64,000 nucleotides of DNA from Albifimbria verrucaria (GCA_020081605.1 JAHREC010000049.1:1550001-1614000), one strand, 5' to 3'. Shown: positions 1-14,100, numbered from the stretch's first letter. The notes: generated by a model from the letters alone, not told the origin. Numbers and translations: made by a program.

Positions 1-3000
1 CCCTTGAAAGAGGTCACTTCACCTTGACCATCTCACAACCAAGCCACAAGATTAGAAGATATTGTAGGCTGACAAAGACTGTTGTGAAAGGCGAAGCTGT
101 TGGATTGGCTGGCGTGCCCAGGACACTCCAAGGGACGGTCAGATTCAGCCAACGGCTGGACGCGGAACGGTTCGTAGATCGGTCTGAACCTCACCGTCAG
201 CTGCACACGACAGCATACTGGATATGCACGCACGTCCTAGGACTGACTGTATGCATGCACTAGGCGGATGCGACCGACCCCATTCACCGTCAAATGCCAA
301 TGCTCGCATTGAGTGAGCCCAACCTAACACAGCGCGCTAAAATGGATTCACCGGGTAGGGATGGCAGCACAGGAGACGGCTCGGACAGGGCCAGGCCCCG
401 CCCCAAGCTGGCGATCATCCCATCTGGCGAAGGCCGCCGTCATTACCGGAGGTAGTAGGTGAGACGGCCGTCGTCATAAGCGGTCGTGTCCCCTTTTGGA
501 GGGGCTCATCGCGATAGGCGCCAAGGGTTAATAATAATAAGGGTCTAGGTGAACCTTGAAGGCACTTAGCGTTGAGAGAGGGTCCGGCTGGTCTGGTCTG
601 CCTCGCAATCTCGCCATCTCACCGTGGCGCGTTGAGAAGGGGCAGACGAAAGCCGCCATCAAGGACCCTTTCCTCGATAGCGACCGGGGGCGGCCATGGG
701 GCAGAAGCCTCGGCGTACGGCGCCAGGAGTCTCCACCAGCCTGCGCCTCACACCTTGCTTGCCCGCTGTAGCTACACGTGGATTAGCAAAGCGCCCCGAA
801 AGTACACCTGAGTTCAGCTGCTGCTCAAGCTTGAACAATGGGGTGGGTGACTTTTGATGTGACCCTTAACGGACTGAGTCTCGCCTGAGGCAAAGAAGGA
901 GGGAGAAGGGGTAAAATGAAAGAAAAAAGAACGAAAAAGGCTGCAGTGTGGGAAAGGGGAGGGTTGCTTGCTGTGGCGGCACAGTCTGGAAGCGGGTACA
1001 AAGTTCCGAAACGTGGTGGTGGTGCATAAGGATTGGTCGAATCTGGCTCTTGAGCTTGAATTATTGGTAGCATCGTGGCATTCTTGCCGGCGATAGCTGG
1101 TGGAGCTGCGTTGTGGAGGGAGGCTTTTCTAGATTTAGGACTCTGCCTGTCGGTGATGGAAGCAAAGGGCATGATGATGGAAGAAGCTGGAAGAATCGTT
1201 TGCAGAGCTTGGTTGACTTACAGGTAGACACCTACTAGCCGTAGTACAGTACAGTGCCATCGACATTATGTTAGTTACTGAAGGTAAGGTACCTAGAAGT
1301 CGGTACCTGCCATCTGTTATGGTACAGCGTATGCCCTGCCCTGACGCACCTCAGCCAAACACATCCCGTAGCGCTAACATGACCCTTACCACACCACACC
1401 TCCTGAAGAAATAGATTCGTTGGTTCGCAATATGCATTCGATGCCAGCTCCTTCTCAATCCGAACAGCCGTCCACGAGGGGATAGACTCGTACTCTCACC
1501 GTACGAGCCTGGACTGCCCAGAAGCCTATGCCTCGGTTGCAAACGCAATTGGGCGCAAAGGGCGGCCATCATGCGTCGAGCTCCATAACGCAGATGCAGG
1601 TCAGTGGATGCGGTGGAGCAGGCAGCTTCCCGCCAGGTACAGTATTGTGCTGTACGGATACTGACCACGGCGAACGCTGGCTTGTTTCCGTTGCGTTGTT
1701 TGGCGTCGTCGTCGTCTTCCTCCCGGTGTGCTGCGGCAACCAACTACGCCATAGCTTGACTGACGTGTCGACTTAGCGAGGGCTTGTTAACGCACGGGGT
1801 TTCAACCATGGCCGGTCGTCAGGGTGGGTTGGGGAAAGCTTCGTCATCGACTATATGTGAAGGTGTGGTATTCCCAGGACTCCAGCTCCCGGATCGACCA
1901 TCTCTATTAGGGACACACACTCACCCACTTTATGCAGCCCTCATGGTCACCTCACTCCCATGGCATCCAATACCATGTCCATGATGCAGTTGCTTGTTTG
2001 GTCCCTTTCCACCGACGATTTTCTCTTGGCTCTGCTTCCCCCACTGCTACCACCACACTCTCACCCACACTACTGCATGGGGTGTTGATACCCACCCACG
2101 ACCCTTTCCTTCGGCACTGGGCGAAGCTTCCATGGCTGATCGTTGTGTACAGATGAACAAATGTGCCGAACTAAGGAGGACGGACCTGCGTGAAACTCAG
2201 TCACCGCTAATGGCGATCCGTCCGAGACAGCTCGTGGGACATTTCAAGCGCGGCAACTATTGGCCATCGATCACCGAGCCTTGACCAGTGAAGCTCACAA
2301 TTTACAACTACAGGAACGCATTGCCTTTCTGGGCGGTGATCTGCCTCGGAGGCGTACCAGGTGAGCGTCAGACGCCAGGGCACGCAGCATCATTGGGTAC
2401 CATCGCATTCGATCTAGTGACGCGGACGGGTGCATGGACGATGCTCCAGCTCTCGATGCTTATTACCCGGGGAGTGGGATGGAACAGTAGCAGTGCAACC
2501 CTACCAACGCACCCGTCCTTGCTGAGGAATGTTTGTTAAGCCATTGGCGATGGCTCTGCACCTCAGACGCCGCCGGTTAGCAAACGATAACGTTGAATAG
2601 AAACGTCTGGGCCCTGCCAGTCCTGCCCGGCACCTGAATCGCCTCGGGCGCCTCAGCCGAGATTGGATGGTTTGGCATTGAGTATTTGAGTTTAAGCGTC
2701 TACCAGCATTGTTTCTATTTTTTTTCTCGGCCTCTTTTTTATCCCGCTCGTATGCTAACGGGCCCCTCTCCAAAAAATGCGTGGCTAACGTATTTAGACC
2801 ATTGACCCAATGGTCCATGGATGAACCCTCGACCATTTTCGCCTTGACGCCACCCTCTTTTTGAAGAGGCACATATTGTGAATGCCCTGGCTGCTGGAAT
2901 GAATCGACGTCAAGGCGGTTTGCATGATGAAATTCGGTACCCATGTCGGATTGGCGCCAAGCTTCGTCATGGTACGGAGCAAAATGTCATAGATCCAAGC

Positions 3001-4815
3001 GGGCAACGCAGGGATAGAGAACCAGTTGCTTGCTTGAACCACACAAGCCAGGTTTGGAACCGCAAGAATAGAATAGAGTGTGTCTTCAAGCATAATGCAA
3101 AATATTCAGCCACAGACAGCACTGCGTCAGGCCCATTGCTTAGCCTCGTGTGCTGCACTTCCCTTCTGGCCTTGCCGTTAACTGTCGCCTGCAATCTAGA
3201 TCGCGCTATTCGGCTCAAAGGCGTCTTGCTTTTCAACATTCTGTCAAAGAAGCGTCCATTATCGCCGGTAGATGGCAGAAGCTACCGACCAGGTGGCTCG
3301 AGTCCAGCCACGGCTCATGGCGAGATTGAAGCCGGACGTTTATGACCTGTTCTCTTTTTCTTATTTTCTGTTTCACAAAGAATGCAAAAACAATAGACTC
3401 AGAGTGGTAGGGGTCTGAGATGCTCCCGTCACACTCGAGCGTTGAGATGTACTTTCTGGGAGAGAGAACCGGATGTTGTACCTCCCAGACGAGATGGCCT
3501 TTTTCCCTGGTGTCTTCCATTATTCTTCTCTTCCTTCTTCTCTACCTTCAATTCCCTTTTGAATTACCAATACCAGGTTGAGGCATCTAGTAGACCCTCA
3601 CTCATCAAAACATGTCCTGATCAGGCCAACGTGTTTCAACTACAGATTGCGTAGTTCAATTTTTAGATTGTTTTTTCGGCTTCTCTTACTGATGATGCCA
3701 GCCATGCTCCTGCAGTGGCCATCTCAGATATCGGAGGGACAAGGGACGGACCCAGCCTCGAACGTCTCTCCCTCACGCCCCTGTTCCCACGCCCTCATCA
3801 TCGTGGCCATCTACCGGCCGGCGACGAATTGCTCGCTGAGAAGGGTTGATTGATGATGGCGGTGGCTCCCAAGCTCGGACGATAGACCGGGGCGAGGACC
3901 CCTCCCTTTCCACCACCCCCTCCCTCTCCCCTCCCCTGGGGCCAGAGACAAGCCCTCCTGTTCCAGCGCCGACGACTCAGCCTTATTTATTTCGCACCTT
4001 GGCCAGAGCCAAGCCTCTCCCTGACCGGACCTTCTCTGATCCCCACTTGGCTTTCTCGTGTTGGGTCTCGGGCCGGATGTGAGTGGCAGGAGTATCCTGT
4101 ACTATGTACAGCGATGGGCACCCACAGCCAGACAGGAAATGCAGTACGGGATACGGCGGCAGACCAAGCCCGGGTCGATGGAGCTCGGATACACCGCTCC
4201 ATACCGTACCCGTGCTTGTCTGTGTCTGCATCTGCACATGGCGAATATATATATCCATCACACGACAACCTGCCCCATCTTTCCCTCCCCCAAATCTACC
4301 ATTCTTTCCACACCTCGTCTTGGCGTTGCGTGCTTTACGACCTTTCTCTCTACGCCGTCTCGAGTGTGTCCGCATCTTCTCTATTCACAGTCTCTCTCGT
4401 ATTTAATTACATTGAGCCGTGCTCCAGAACCGCCCGCTCTTTGACACCTGCTCGCGTGATCGTTCCCCTAGTGTCTTCGGATCGCCCTTCAAAGAGGACC
4501 TTACCTATCCCATCACCATTCGTCGAAGCCATTAGCTTCGCAGCTTTGGAAGAAAAGAAGAAAAAAAGAAGAAAAAGGAGGGAATTGAAAAAAAGGAACC
4601 TAATCGGCTGGTCCGCGCACGCAGGAACAAACAAAAACCCTCGGATTCAGAAACCGCCAGTAATTCCCACGCCAAAGAAAGACAAAAATTACACGAGAGC
4701 AAACAAAGCCAAAAGCGGGAACCAGCAGGCCAAAATATGAACAGCTGGCCGTCCTCTCCTATTCCTGCACTGAGTATTGGAAGCTTCGTAGAGTCCCTGT
4801 CCCGCCAGTCTCAAC
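1..4815. other. Gene-free region ending in the cyclin gene leader
   Basis: No reading frame in this stretch shows a family motif, a plausible intron chain or a signal peptide with a matching body. The open frames are short, overlap on both strands and are biased in composition. From about 4200 to 4815 the sequence has the character of a fungal promoter and long 5' leader: an ATATATAT box near 4245, then long pyrimidine-rich runs (4260-4440) and a purine-rich stretch (4545-4600) before the cyclin ATG at 4816. A 208-codon open frame at 4114-4740 lies inside this leader and is composition-driven. Short AGGTA/TACC-type repeats occur near 1270-1330. Confidence 0.55.
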
Positions 4816-5822
4816 ATGCGTCGAGACAACCATAAGCTGGCCAAGCGCCTCGATCTCAGCGAGGATGCTGACGACGCTGCCTACTTCACCTACCGTCCTC
4901 TGTCCAACCTGCCCACGCCGCCCCCGAGCTCCCGAGACTCGCGCGCGTCCAGCACCACTCCCGAGGACGGAGAATTGGTGAAGCCCATGTATCTTGGTAC
5001 GAAGCCGCTCGAATCGCTTTGTGTCTTGGAGTTGCTCTGCTAACGTCATTCCCGCAGGCCCGGCCATACATCTCGTCAACCTCATTCCCTCGTCCGCCTC
5101 CCTTGCCACCCCTTCAGTTTCACGCGTCCAGGCCCTCCTCACACGCGCCGATCTACCTCTCGAGACCGTCGCCCTCGCCGTCTGCATCCTCGACAGCCTC
5201 GATGCCAAGTTTGCGCGCAAGTGGCGTCTGTCCTGCCCGCTCCGCTGCACCAGCACTCCCTCCTCCAATAAACGCCATACACTCCCTCAGCACCTTCGCT
5301 CCTCCTGGAGTTTGGGCTGCAGCAACAGCAGCAGCAGCTTCACATCGATTCGGTCTGCCCCGAGCTCATCGTCCTCGCTGCCCTCGTCATCGCCGTCAAG
5401 TTCCTCGAGGACCCCCAGGCGCCCACCCAACACTACTGCGAGGCCTGGGGCCAGGGAATGTGGACGCACGAGCAGCTGAACATGACGGAGCGCTGCATCA
5501 TGGAGAGCCTCAACTACCGCATCATGCCCCTATGCAACGAGGACTGTCTCACCGACGCCATGGTCGACATGCAGCTGGCAGCTCAGCAGCCGTACCTCGA
5601 TGTTCGCCAGCCCTCCACTCCAGACAGCGCCCTGGCGACAGCCCGTGTGGCTTCATGCCCACCCACTGCCGCTCCAAGACGATGAGCTCGGGCAAGGCCA
5701 CCCTAGGCCTGGCCAACACCCTGACCCCAGCGGAGTCTCCTGGCGCGGACATGTCCTGCACAGCAACCCCCGTGGCGGTCGTGAACTCGGCCTGCTACTT
5801 TGATGACGAAGCGGCAGCATAA
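4816..5822 (+). CDS. Cyclin-domain protein (Pho85-type/PCL-like cyclin), two frameshifts
   Basis: Regulatory subunit of a cyclin-dependent kinase. Exon 1 starts at 4816 (MRRDNHKLAKRL) and ends with MYLG at a GTACGA donor near 4997. The acceptor CCCGCAG lies near 5059, and exon 2 continues with PAIHLVNLI. The cyclin N-terminal fold is recognisable: a first helix with LLTRADLPLETVALAVCILD, then CPELIVLAALVIAVKFLEDP (a typical cyclin box core), then the WTHEQLNMTERCIMESLNYRI helix pair. Two single-base losses break the frame: one in the CCC run near 5283, after which the frame reopens before a six-Gln stretch, and one near 5640, after which the tail ends in YFDDEAAA at 5822. I infer the PCL group from the domain layout. 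A precise orthologue is not claimed. Confidence 0.75.
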
Positions 5823-6512
5823 ACAAGGCGTTGTTCATACGGTTTTGATCTTTTCACGACGATTGATTCCCCAAAAGCATCTTGTACGGCGTTTGGCGGT
5901 TTGAAAATAGGGTTGTTTTTTCGCCCTTCTGAGCAAGTGTGTTCTATCATGACGGATTTCCACCTGCCTTTGCATATGCGTTTCTATATCGCTTGCGAGC
6001 GTTCTTCGACTGCATCTTTACTTCTGCCCGGCCGACCACCCAAGGGGTGCGGCAGTATCTAGTCACCACGGGAGCAGCATGTGGAACAAACGGGACACCG
6101 GCTTGCTCTCCTCTTCTACTAGTAATACCTGGCCACGTTGTGGGAAATCTGCATTGGAAAGTGGAGGATAGCACGCACATATTCGTTTTGATAGGCACCA
6201 TGGACTCGGCGTTTTTTTCTTTTTCTTTCTGGATTACTTCTATCTTGCTTTCTTCTCTTGGCCTTGCGAGTCGGCAGGGACAGATTTGTTAACACTTTTT
6301 CTAATTATGGGAAAGGGACTGGGAATTGGGGCATTGGGGCGGGCATATTTGGCACTGGATTCGCAACACATACCCTCGTGTTTAGTATATCTTTGCTAAT
6401 TCACATTTCTCACTTCGTGGTCTTGGACAACCCCTATGAGGGATCCTTGACCCATTTTCATACTGCTCTTGACTTCTCCGTAACTGCAAAAGTGATGTCT
6501 TACGAATCGTGA
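5823..6512. other. Spacer between convergent genes
   Basis: The cyclin gene (+) and the PNP oxidase gene (-) end facing each other here, so this holds two 3' UTRs. The sequence is T-rich in places (5905-5925, 6212-6232). No gene is supported. Confidence 0.6.
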
Positions 6513-7335
6513 TTATGGGCTCAGCCTCTCCAGCGTCCACTGCTTTTCCTTTCCATCCTGCCCATCCACCAGCTCGTACACGAACCTGTCGTGCAGTCTG
6601 CTCTCCCTGCCCTGCCAGAACTCTACTCTGTCCGGGATGATCCGTAGGCCGCCCCAGAACTCGGGCACGGGAATCTGGTCTGTTCCCTCGAACCGCTCCT
6701 CCACCTCCTTCACCCACCCCTCGAGCTGCTCACGTCCGTCGTCGCCGTCCGCACCGCTCGGCTTCAACACCGCGCTCTGCCGACTCGCCCACGCGCCGAG
6801 CCGGCTGCCACGCACGCGCGTGTCAAAGTAAGCCTGGCTCTCCTCACGCGTGTGTCGCGCCGTTGAACCTTCGACGCGCACCTGTCGCTGGAGCGGCTCC
6901 CACCAGAAGCACAGGCTAGCGCGTGGGTTGCTCGCCAGGTCAGCGGCCTTGCGGGACGTCCCAAGGTTGGTGTAGATGACGAAATAGCCGTCATTGGCAA
7001 GCTCCTTGAGATAGACCATGCGCGACGAGACTCGGCCCGAGGGAGCTGCGCGGTGGACAAGGTGCATGTCTCCGGATGCGGCACTAGCTCTGACGACTGC
7101 GCATGAGAGAACCACGCGTGGAACTGCTTGACCGGCGAGGTTGGGTCCAGGTCGCTCCGGCTCAGCTTGCCGCGCGTAAACTGCTCCGCCTGACCATGAG
7201 CCTGTGAGCCGGCTGGCGCAACTATCATCAAGGTCAGCGCTACCACCAAGTCCCAAAGCCGTTCATCCGATCTCGGGAGGGGCTGGATTCCATACAGATG
7301 AGCTTCGATGGATCCGGAGCTGAGTGTAAAGCCAT
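6513..7335 (-). CDS. PDX3: Pyridoxamine 5'-phosphate oxidase (PNPO)
   Basis: FMN-dependent oxidase that converts pyridoxine or pyridoxamine 5'-phosphate into pyridoxal 5'-phosphate, the last step of vitamin B6 salvage. I place the start at 7335 (MALHSAPDPSKLI). Exon 1 ends at 7296 on a GTATGG donor, the intron runs 7295-7222, and exon 2 opens so that the junction codon becomes Phe, giving the family sequence FAPAGS. Family landmarks follow: HGQAEQFTRGKLSRSDLDP, PHPETCTLSTAQLP, SSRMVYLKEL, NLGTSRKAADLASNPRASL, QVRVEGS, the FDTRVRGSRLGAWASRQS block, and the C-terminal VEFWQGRESRLHDRF motif that binds FMN phosphate and substrate. One C is missing near 7041, where STAQLP must be joined to SGRVSSRMVYL. 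Otherwise the gene is full length. It converges with the cyclin gene. Confidence 0.9.
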
Positions 7336-8107
7336 CCTTGCAGTTGCGACGAAAGGCCTTACAAGAGACTGACGCATTTACAAGGCCAATCAATACCTAA
7401 AGCGTGGGCGAGGTATGCCGATCTTTGTTCAACGGTATTTATGCTGCTGCTGGGGAGGGTTTTTGATGATGACATCAAAAGGTGAATCGAATCAGCCCAG
7501 AAGCTCTGGTGATGGTGGGGTGTTTGCAAGTACCAGAACAGGCAATCTGGTGGGGCAAACCGCCAATCAAAAGCCACATTGAGCCACCTTCAAGTCACCA
7601 AGTACAGCGAAGAGAAGAGGAAAGCTATGAAAGCGTATTTGAAGAGGTAGATTATACAGTAAACTCTGTTGTAGTTTTAATATAAATGCAGTATCTCATT
7701 AACTTTCTTAGAACAGTAGTTAAAGATAACCGCTAGGTAAACCTGTTCCGTGGTAGAGACAAAAGTCAACCACGCTCACAAATACACGATACATACACAT
7801 AATACACATACACATAACACACACACACAGAACGTACGTAACGTATATTATAATATACACAGATATACAGATATAATCTAAATCAACCAAACGCCGGGAT
7901 ATCGTGATCTCATAACCGGCATACGCCCCTCATTCACATAACAAAGCGTCACAGAGGTTTCATGACCATATACGCAATTGACGCCAACCCAAACCCTTAC
8001 CAAAAATCATTACTTATCACGACTTTTCATGTACGATATATACTCAGGCACTTGTAACGTTCTCTAATGAGCCGTGGCCGGTTTAAAAACTCAAATCTTT
8101 CCCTCCT
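7336..8107. other. AT-rich spacer with CA/TA microsatellite
   Basis: Between the PNPO start and the URA2 stop. It holds a CACATACACATA-type dinucleotide-rich stretch at about 7785-7880 and then AT-rich sequence that probably includes the URA2 3' UTR. No gene is seen. Confidence 0.6.
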
Positions 8108-11100
8108 CTACAAGCCAGACATGACCAAAGCAAGCAACGCCATGCGGCAGTACAGGCCATAACGCATCTAGAGTCATTGTTAATAAATTGTACGGCAAGA
8201 TCGCGGTTGGGGAGCTTCCTTACCTGTCGGAAATATGCCGCACGCTGGTCAAAGTCCACCTCCTCAGCCACCTCCTCGTTCCTAGGCAGAGGGTGCAAAA
8301 CAACCATAGAGCTCTTCGCGTGCTTCAGAGCAGAGTTGTCCACCCTGTACGAGTTCTTCACCCGCTCGTATTCCTCCACAGATGGGAAGCGTTCCTTTTG
8401 AACGCGAGTGCAGTACAACACATCGCTGCGAGCGAGAATCTCGGGCGTCAGCGTCTCGGATTCGCACAGCAGCTGGCCGGAGGCGGCCAAGCGATCCCTA
8501 ATCTCCGAAGGCAGTGAAAGATCCTTGGGAGCAACCAGCTGCACCTGCACCTGGTAGTGCTGCAGCAGAGTGACAAGGGAGTGAACAGTTCTGCCATACA
8601 GGAGATCACCCAAAAGGTGATGGTTAGTCCCTGAACAGTACCAAGCTCCTCTCGGATGGTGAACAGGTCCAGGAAGGCCTGCGTGGGGTGCTCCTTGCTG
8701 CCGTTTCCGCCGTTGATAACGGGAACGGGGCTGAACTTGTCGACGACATCAACCGAGCTCTCGTCGGGGTGTCGCAGAACAATCGCATCTCCGTAGCAGC
8801 CCAGGGTTCGAAGCGTGTCGGCCAGCGACTCACCCTTCTGAACCGACGAGTGAGAGGTGGCAATGGGGATCACACGTCCACCCAGGCGCTGCATGGCAGC
8901 ATCGAACGACGCCGATGTTCTGGTGGAGGGCTCGTAGAACAGAGTGCACAGGACTCGGCCGCGCAAAACGTTCAAAACACCTTCGCGCTGGACTCCAAGT
9001 CGCATCTCCTGGGCAACCGTGAAGAGCAAGTGCAGATCGGCCCTGGAGTACTGCTTGACCGAAAGCACGTGTGATTTGCTGAAGGCCGAAGGGCGCGAAA
9101 GAAGCTGCTGGAGAGACGAGCTGACCAGGGGCTGAACCTGCAGCGGCAGGGCAAGCTCGTCCAGCGGTGCGGTACCGCGCGCAGATGAGAACAGACCTGC
9201 GGCAGTTCCAAGGCTCTCAACACCACGAAGCTGGCTCAGGGTCTTAGGAGCAATCAAGGATGACTGCTGCTTGGCTGAAGGGCTCTCGGTCGCCTGAGCG
9301 ATCGAGGATGTGGTAGGCTTCATGGTAGGAGACATAGGAGGGAGGATATGAGAAGACATATCCTTGCCCTGTGGTGGCACCGAGAGAACGTCGCCGTCCA
9401 GGCACACGGTGGTGTCCTGGAAGATGACACGCTGAACGGATCCTCGCATCTTTCGTCCCTCAAAGGAGTCCAGTGAGTGCCAGGAGCCACCACATAAGGT
9501 CGGTCAACCTCCACCTCGACGGTCGTACCCAGCTGCTCATGGAGCTCAAAGATCTCAATGGGGTTGGTGTACAGACGAGCCTTGATGTCATCAATTGTCA
9601 GCTTGCCCTCAGTGACAGAAGTAAGCAGCAGCGGAAGAGCCTCCGCAATGCCTGTGGAAGGATCAGCCTTGTGGCCAAGGGCAGTAGCAAGCTGGTAAGG
9701 AATGCTTCCAATGGAGAAGATGTCGATGGTGGACATGTGCTCCCACAGCGCCTTCTGGTCAGCCTCAGTGGGCAGTCGGTCGAACTCAGGGAAGTCCTTC
9801 TGCGACAGGTACAAAGAGTAGATGGAGACATCGCAGGTCACCTGCAGACCCTTCTCCTTGCTAAGGGCGATCAAACGGATATCGTCCTTGGTGGTGACCG
9901 ACGTAACGTGGATACGTCGGTTGTGCAGGCTAGCCAGCAGCAGAATAGAGGCAAGATCCGTGAGCTTAGCATCTGTGACGATGGGCTTGTGAGCAGGCCA
10001 GGCATCGAAGTGAGCAGTGACCGCTGCAACCTTGCTGATGTTGCCAGACAGGTGGTTGAAGGGAATGACCAGTGAGCCAACTTCGCCAGTGACAGCGCTG
10101 ATCTGGTCGGCGTTGTCAGATGTGGCTGCGATGGAGAAGTTGTAATCGCAGTGGCTTCCACCCTTGCTGTTCTGCTGAGCAGCCTTGAGGGTGATAGCAT
10201 CAGTGATAGCACCATCCACTCCCAGGGGCATGATACGGATCATGCTGAAGCCGGAGGAAATGGACGACTTGGTGACGGTCTGCAGGTCATTGCTGCCAGA
10301 AGACACAATGCCGGGGACAAAGGCCGCGACGTTGATGAGGCCGGGGAGAACGACGGTGCGGTGGCTAGTCTGGTAGTCACGCTTGGAGACATCAAGATCA
10401 AATCGGCGGGCAATGGCTTCGATGAGGATCTTGGCATTCTTGACGTTGGTCACCAGGGGAATCTGGTAGTCAACAGCCATACGTCGAGTTTGGTATCCCT
10501 TACTCATGTAGTTGGCAGGACGGCGGTACTTGTTGTTCGAAGGCAAGTTGATGTACAGATCAATGGTGTTCTTGGCCAGATGCTGAGTGAGAGAGAACTC
10601 GGACTCCTTGTCTTCATCACTGCCCAGAACCTCAAGGTACTGAACGGGAATGCCGTGCTCCTGAAGGAAATCGGCAGTACCGGCAGTAGCGAAAAGCTTG
10701 TATCCAATGCGCTGCAGCTTCTGGACAGAGGGAGCATCTCCTTCTTGTCCTTGTAAGAACCAATGGACAAAAGAATGTTGGCCTTGGGGACCTTGAAGCC
10801 GGTAGACAGAAGAGCCTTCAAGTAGGCTTCATTCTTATCGACGCCGAAGCAAGCAACCTCACCGGTGGAAGCCATCTCTACACCGAGAACAGGATCGGCA
10901 CCGGAAAGACGCGAGAAACTGAACTGGGGCACCTTGACACCAACACAGTTAGGTGGGAGGTCGGTGGGAGGATACTCCTGGAATGGCTGGCCCATGATAG
11001 CCTTGGTGGCCATTTCGATAAGATCAACACCCATAGTCTTCGAGACGAAGGGAATGAACGAGATGCACGGACGTTACACTCAATGACCTTGATGTCGTTA

Positions 11101-14100
11101 TCCTTGGCGATGAACTGAATGTTGAAGGGACCGGTGACGTTGAGAGCGGCACCAATCTTTCGCGTGGCTTCCTCAATTCGATGGATGGTAGTCTTCTCGA
11201 GATCCTGAGGAGGGAGGATAAGAGTGGCATCACCGGAGTGGACACCGGCATTCTCGACGTGCTCAGAGATGAAGTGGCCAACAACTGTACCATTCAGAGC
11301 AACAGCATCCATCTCGATCTCCTTGGCATTTTCAATGTACTTGGTGATGACAACTGGGTGCTCGCGGGAGACCTCAGCAGCCTGTGCAAGGTAGGATTCC
11401 AGGTCCTTCTCGGAGTAGACAGTGTTCATGGCAGCACCAGACAGCACGTACGAAGGTCGCACAAGCACTGGGTAGGTAACCTTGTTGCAGAATGCCTGAG
11501 CTTCCTCGAAGCTGGTAAGCTCCTTCCAGGTCGGCTGGTCAACTCCGATGCGGTCAAGCATACGGGAGAACTTGTATCGGTTCTCGGCAGTGTCAATCAT
11601 TTCGGGCGAGGTACCCAAAACCTTGACACCAGCACGGTGGAGGGGCAGTGCAATGTTGTTAGGGGTCTGTCCACCCATAGCACCAAGAACACCACTGGCG
11701 CTCTCGAGCTGGTAGATGTCCAACACCGTCTCGAGGTTAATGTTCTCGAAATACAGCTTGTCCGCTTCATCGTAATCAGTTGACACAGTCTCCGGATTGT
11801 ACTTTTGGGAGATATGTCAGCAAGGCACTTGTTAGGAGTTCAAACAGACAAAATAGCAGAGATGAAAGAAGGAAGGTGTTACGAATAAGTGAGACACAAA
11901 ACTTACGTTAACCATGATAGTCTTGAAGCCGGTTGCTCTGAGGGTTCGAATAGCACGAACAGAGCACCAATCGAACTCGACGGACGAACCAATTCGGTAG
12001 ACACCAGATCCCAGAACCATGACACCGTGGTCCTGGAAGTCCACATCGTGCTCGCTGGCATTGTAGGTCAGGTAAAGGTAGTTGGTGAATGCAGGGAACT
12101 CAGCAGCAACAGTATCAATCTGCTTCACGAAAGGCTGGATGCCTGCATCGAGTCGGAGACGTCGGACGGCCATCTCGTTCGAGCTCCAGTACTTAGCGAG
12201 CTGACGATCAGAGAAACCCAGCCTCTTGGCCTGCAGCAGGATTGCCGGGGACTTGGCAATGTCGCTGGTGGTGTAGTTGGTCATTTGTTTGGAGAAGTTG
12301 CTAAGTCCCTTGAGCTTGCGGAGGAACCACTTGTCAATCTTGGTGAGCTCCCAAATCTTGTCGACAGTGTAACCCTCGTGCATAGCATTGGCGATGGCAA
12401 ACAGACGCTGGTCGGAAGGTGTCTGCAGCTCATCGTCGATGCTCATCAGAGCCTTGGTCTCGTTGAAACCGAGGTTGTGGAAGTCAATGGCTCGGATGGC
12501 CTTCTGAATGGCTTCTTCGAAGGATCTGCCAATGCTCATCACCTCACCAACACTCTTCATGGAAGAGCCCAGCTGGGTGGAGACACGAGTGAACTTCTTC
12601 AAGTCCCATCTGGGCATCTTGACGACGACGTAATCCAGAGAGGGCTCGAAGCAGGCACAAGTGGACTTGGTGACTGAGTTAGAAATCTCCTTAAGAGGGA
12701 TTCCAAGACCGAGCTTAGCTGCGATGAAGGCAAGAGGGTAGCCGGTGGCCTTGGAAGCCAAGGCAGAGGATCGCGACAGACGAGCGTTAACCTCGATAAT
12801 GCAGTACTCCTGGAGAAGGGGTTAAGAGCGTACTGAATGTTGCACTCTCCGACCACACCGAGATGTCGAATGACATTGACGGCAGTGGTACGCAGCATGT
12901 TGTAGTCCTCATCGGACAGCGTCTGGGAAGGAGCAACGACGATGGAATCACCAGTGTGAATACCGAGAGGGTCGAAGTTCTCCATGTTGCAGACAGTGAT
13001 ACAGTTGTCCTGGGCATCACGAACGACCTCATACTCAATCTCCTTCCAGCCCTTCATACTGCGCTCAATAAGAACCTGGGGACTGGCGGCGAAAGCCTTG
13101 TTGCAGAGGTCCAGCAACTCTTGTTCATTGTTGGCGAAACCACTGCCCAGGCCACCAAGGGCATAGGCAGCACGAACAATGACAGGGAAGCCAATATCCT
13201 TGACAGCGTGCATGGCCTCATCAATGTTCATTGCTGAGGCGGACTTGGCGCACTTCTCGCCAATGGAGTCCATGCTGCGGGCAAAGAGCTCACGATCCTC
13301 AGTAGTGATAATGGTGTCAATAGGAGTACCAAGGACCTTGACTCCAAGGGCCTCGAACTCGTCCTTGAGCTGGATACCGACCTGCAGGGCAGTCTGGCCA
13401 CCAAAGGTGCAGTAGATGGCGTCGGGGCGCTCATACTGAATGACCTTGCGAACGAAGTCTGCGTTGACGGGAAGGAAGTAAACCTTATCCGCCAGACCCT
13501 TGGATGTTTGGATAGTGGCGATGTTGGGGTTGATGAGGACAGTGTAGATACCTTCCTCCTTCAAGGCCTTGATGGCCTGGCTACCGGAGTAATCGAACTC
13601 ACCAGCCTGGCCAATGCTCAGACCACCGCTTCCGAGAACAAGAACCTTCTTGACAGAGACGCGAGGGTTGAGTCTCTCGTTTTCCTCGATGGTGCCGCCG
13701 GGAAGTGGACGGGAGCCTGCAGCATAGCAGGGTTCTCCGCGCAGTTGGCAATGGTGTTGATGAAAACATCAAAGAGGTACTCGGTATCGCGAGGACCAGG
13801 AGTGCTCTCAGGATGGAACTGAACACTGAAGTAGGGCTTGTCAACGTGCATGATACCCTCGTTGCTTCCATCGTTGGCGTTGACGAAGAGCTCCTTCCAG
13901 CCCTCGGGCAGGCTCTGAGCATCGACGGCGAAACCGTGGTTCTGGGAGGTGATGTGACACTTGCCAGTGACCAAGCTGGTACAGGGAATGTTGTGACCAC
14001 GGTTACCAAACTTCATCTTGGAGGTCTTGGCACCAGAGGCTCGGGCCAGAAGCTGGTGGCCCAGGCAAATACCGAAGACAGGGGTCTTGTTCTTCTCCAT

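Noticed and set aside
4114..4740. 208-codon open frame on the plus strand
   Set aside because: Low complexity, Ser/Pro then Lys-rich, lies in the leader just before the cyclin start, with no family motif. Composition explains it.
7785..7880. CRISPR-like or telomere-like repeat
   Set aside because: It is an irregular CA/TA dinucleotide tract without spacer structure or a telomere unit.
8448..9449. Separate genes for each URA2 fragment
   Set aside because: Each fragment continues the previous domain exactly after a one-base shift in a homopolymer, and the domain order is that of one known protein.
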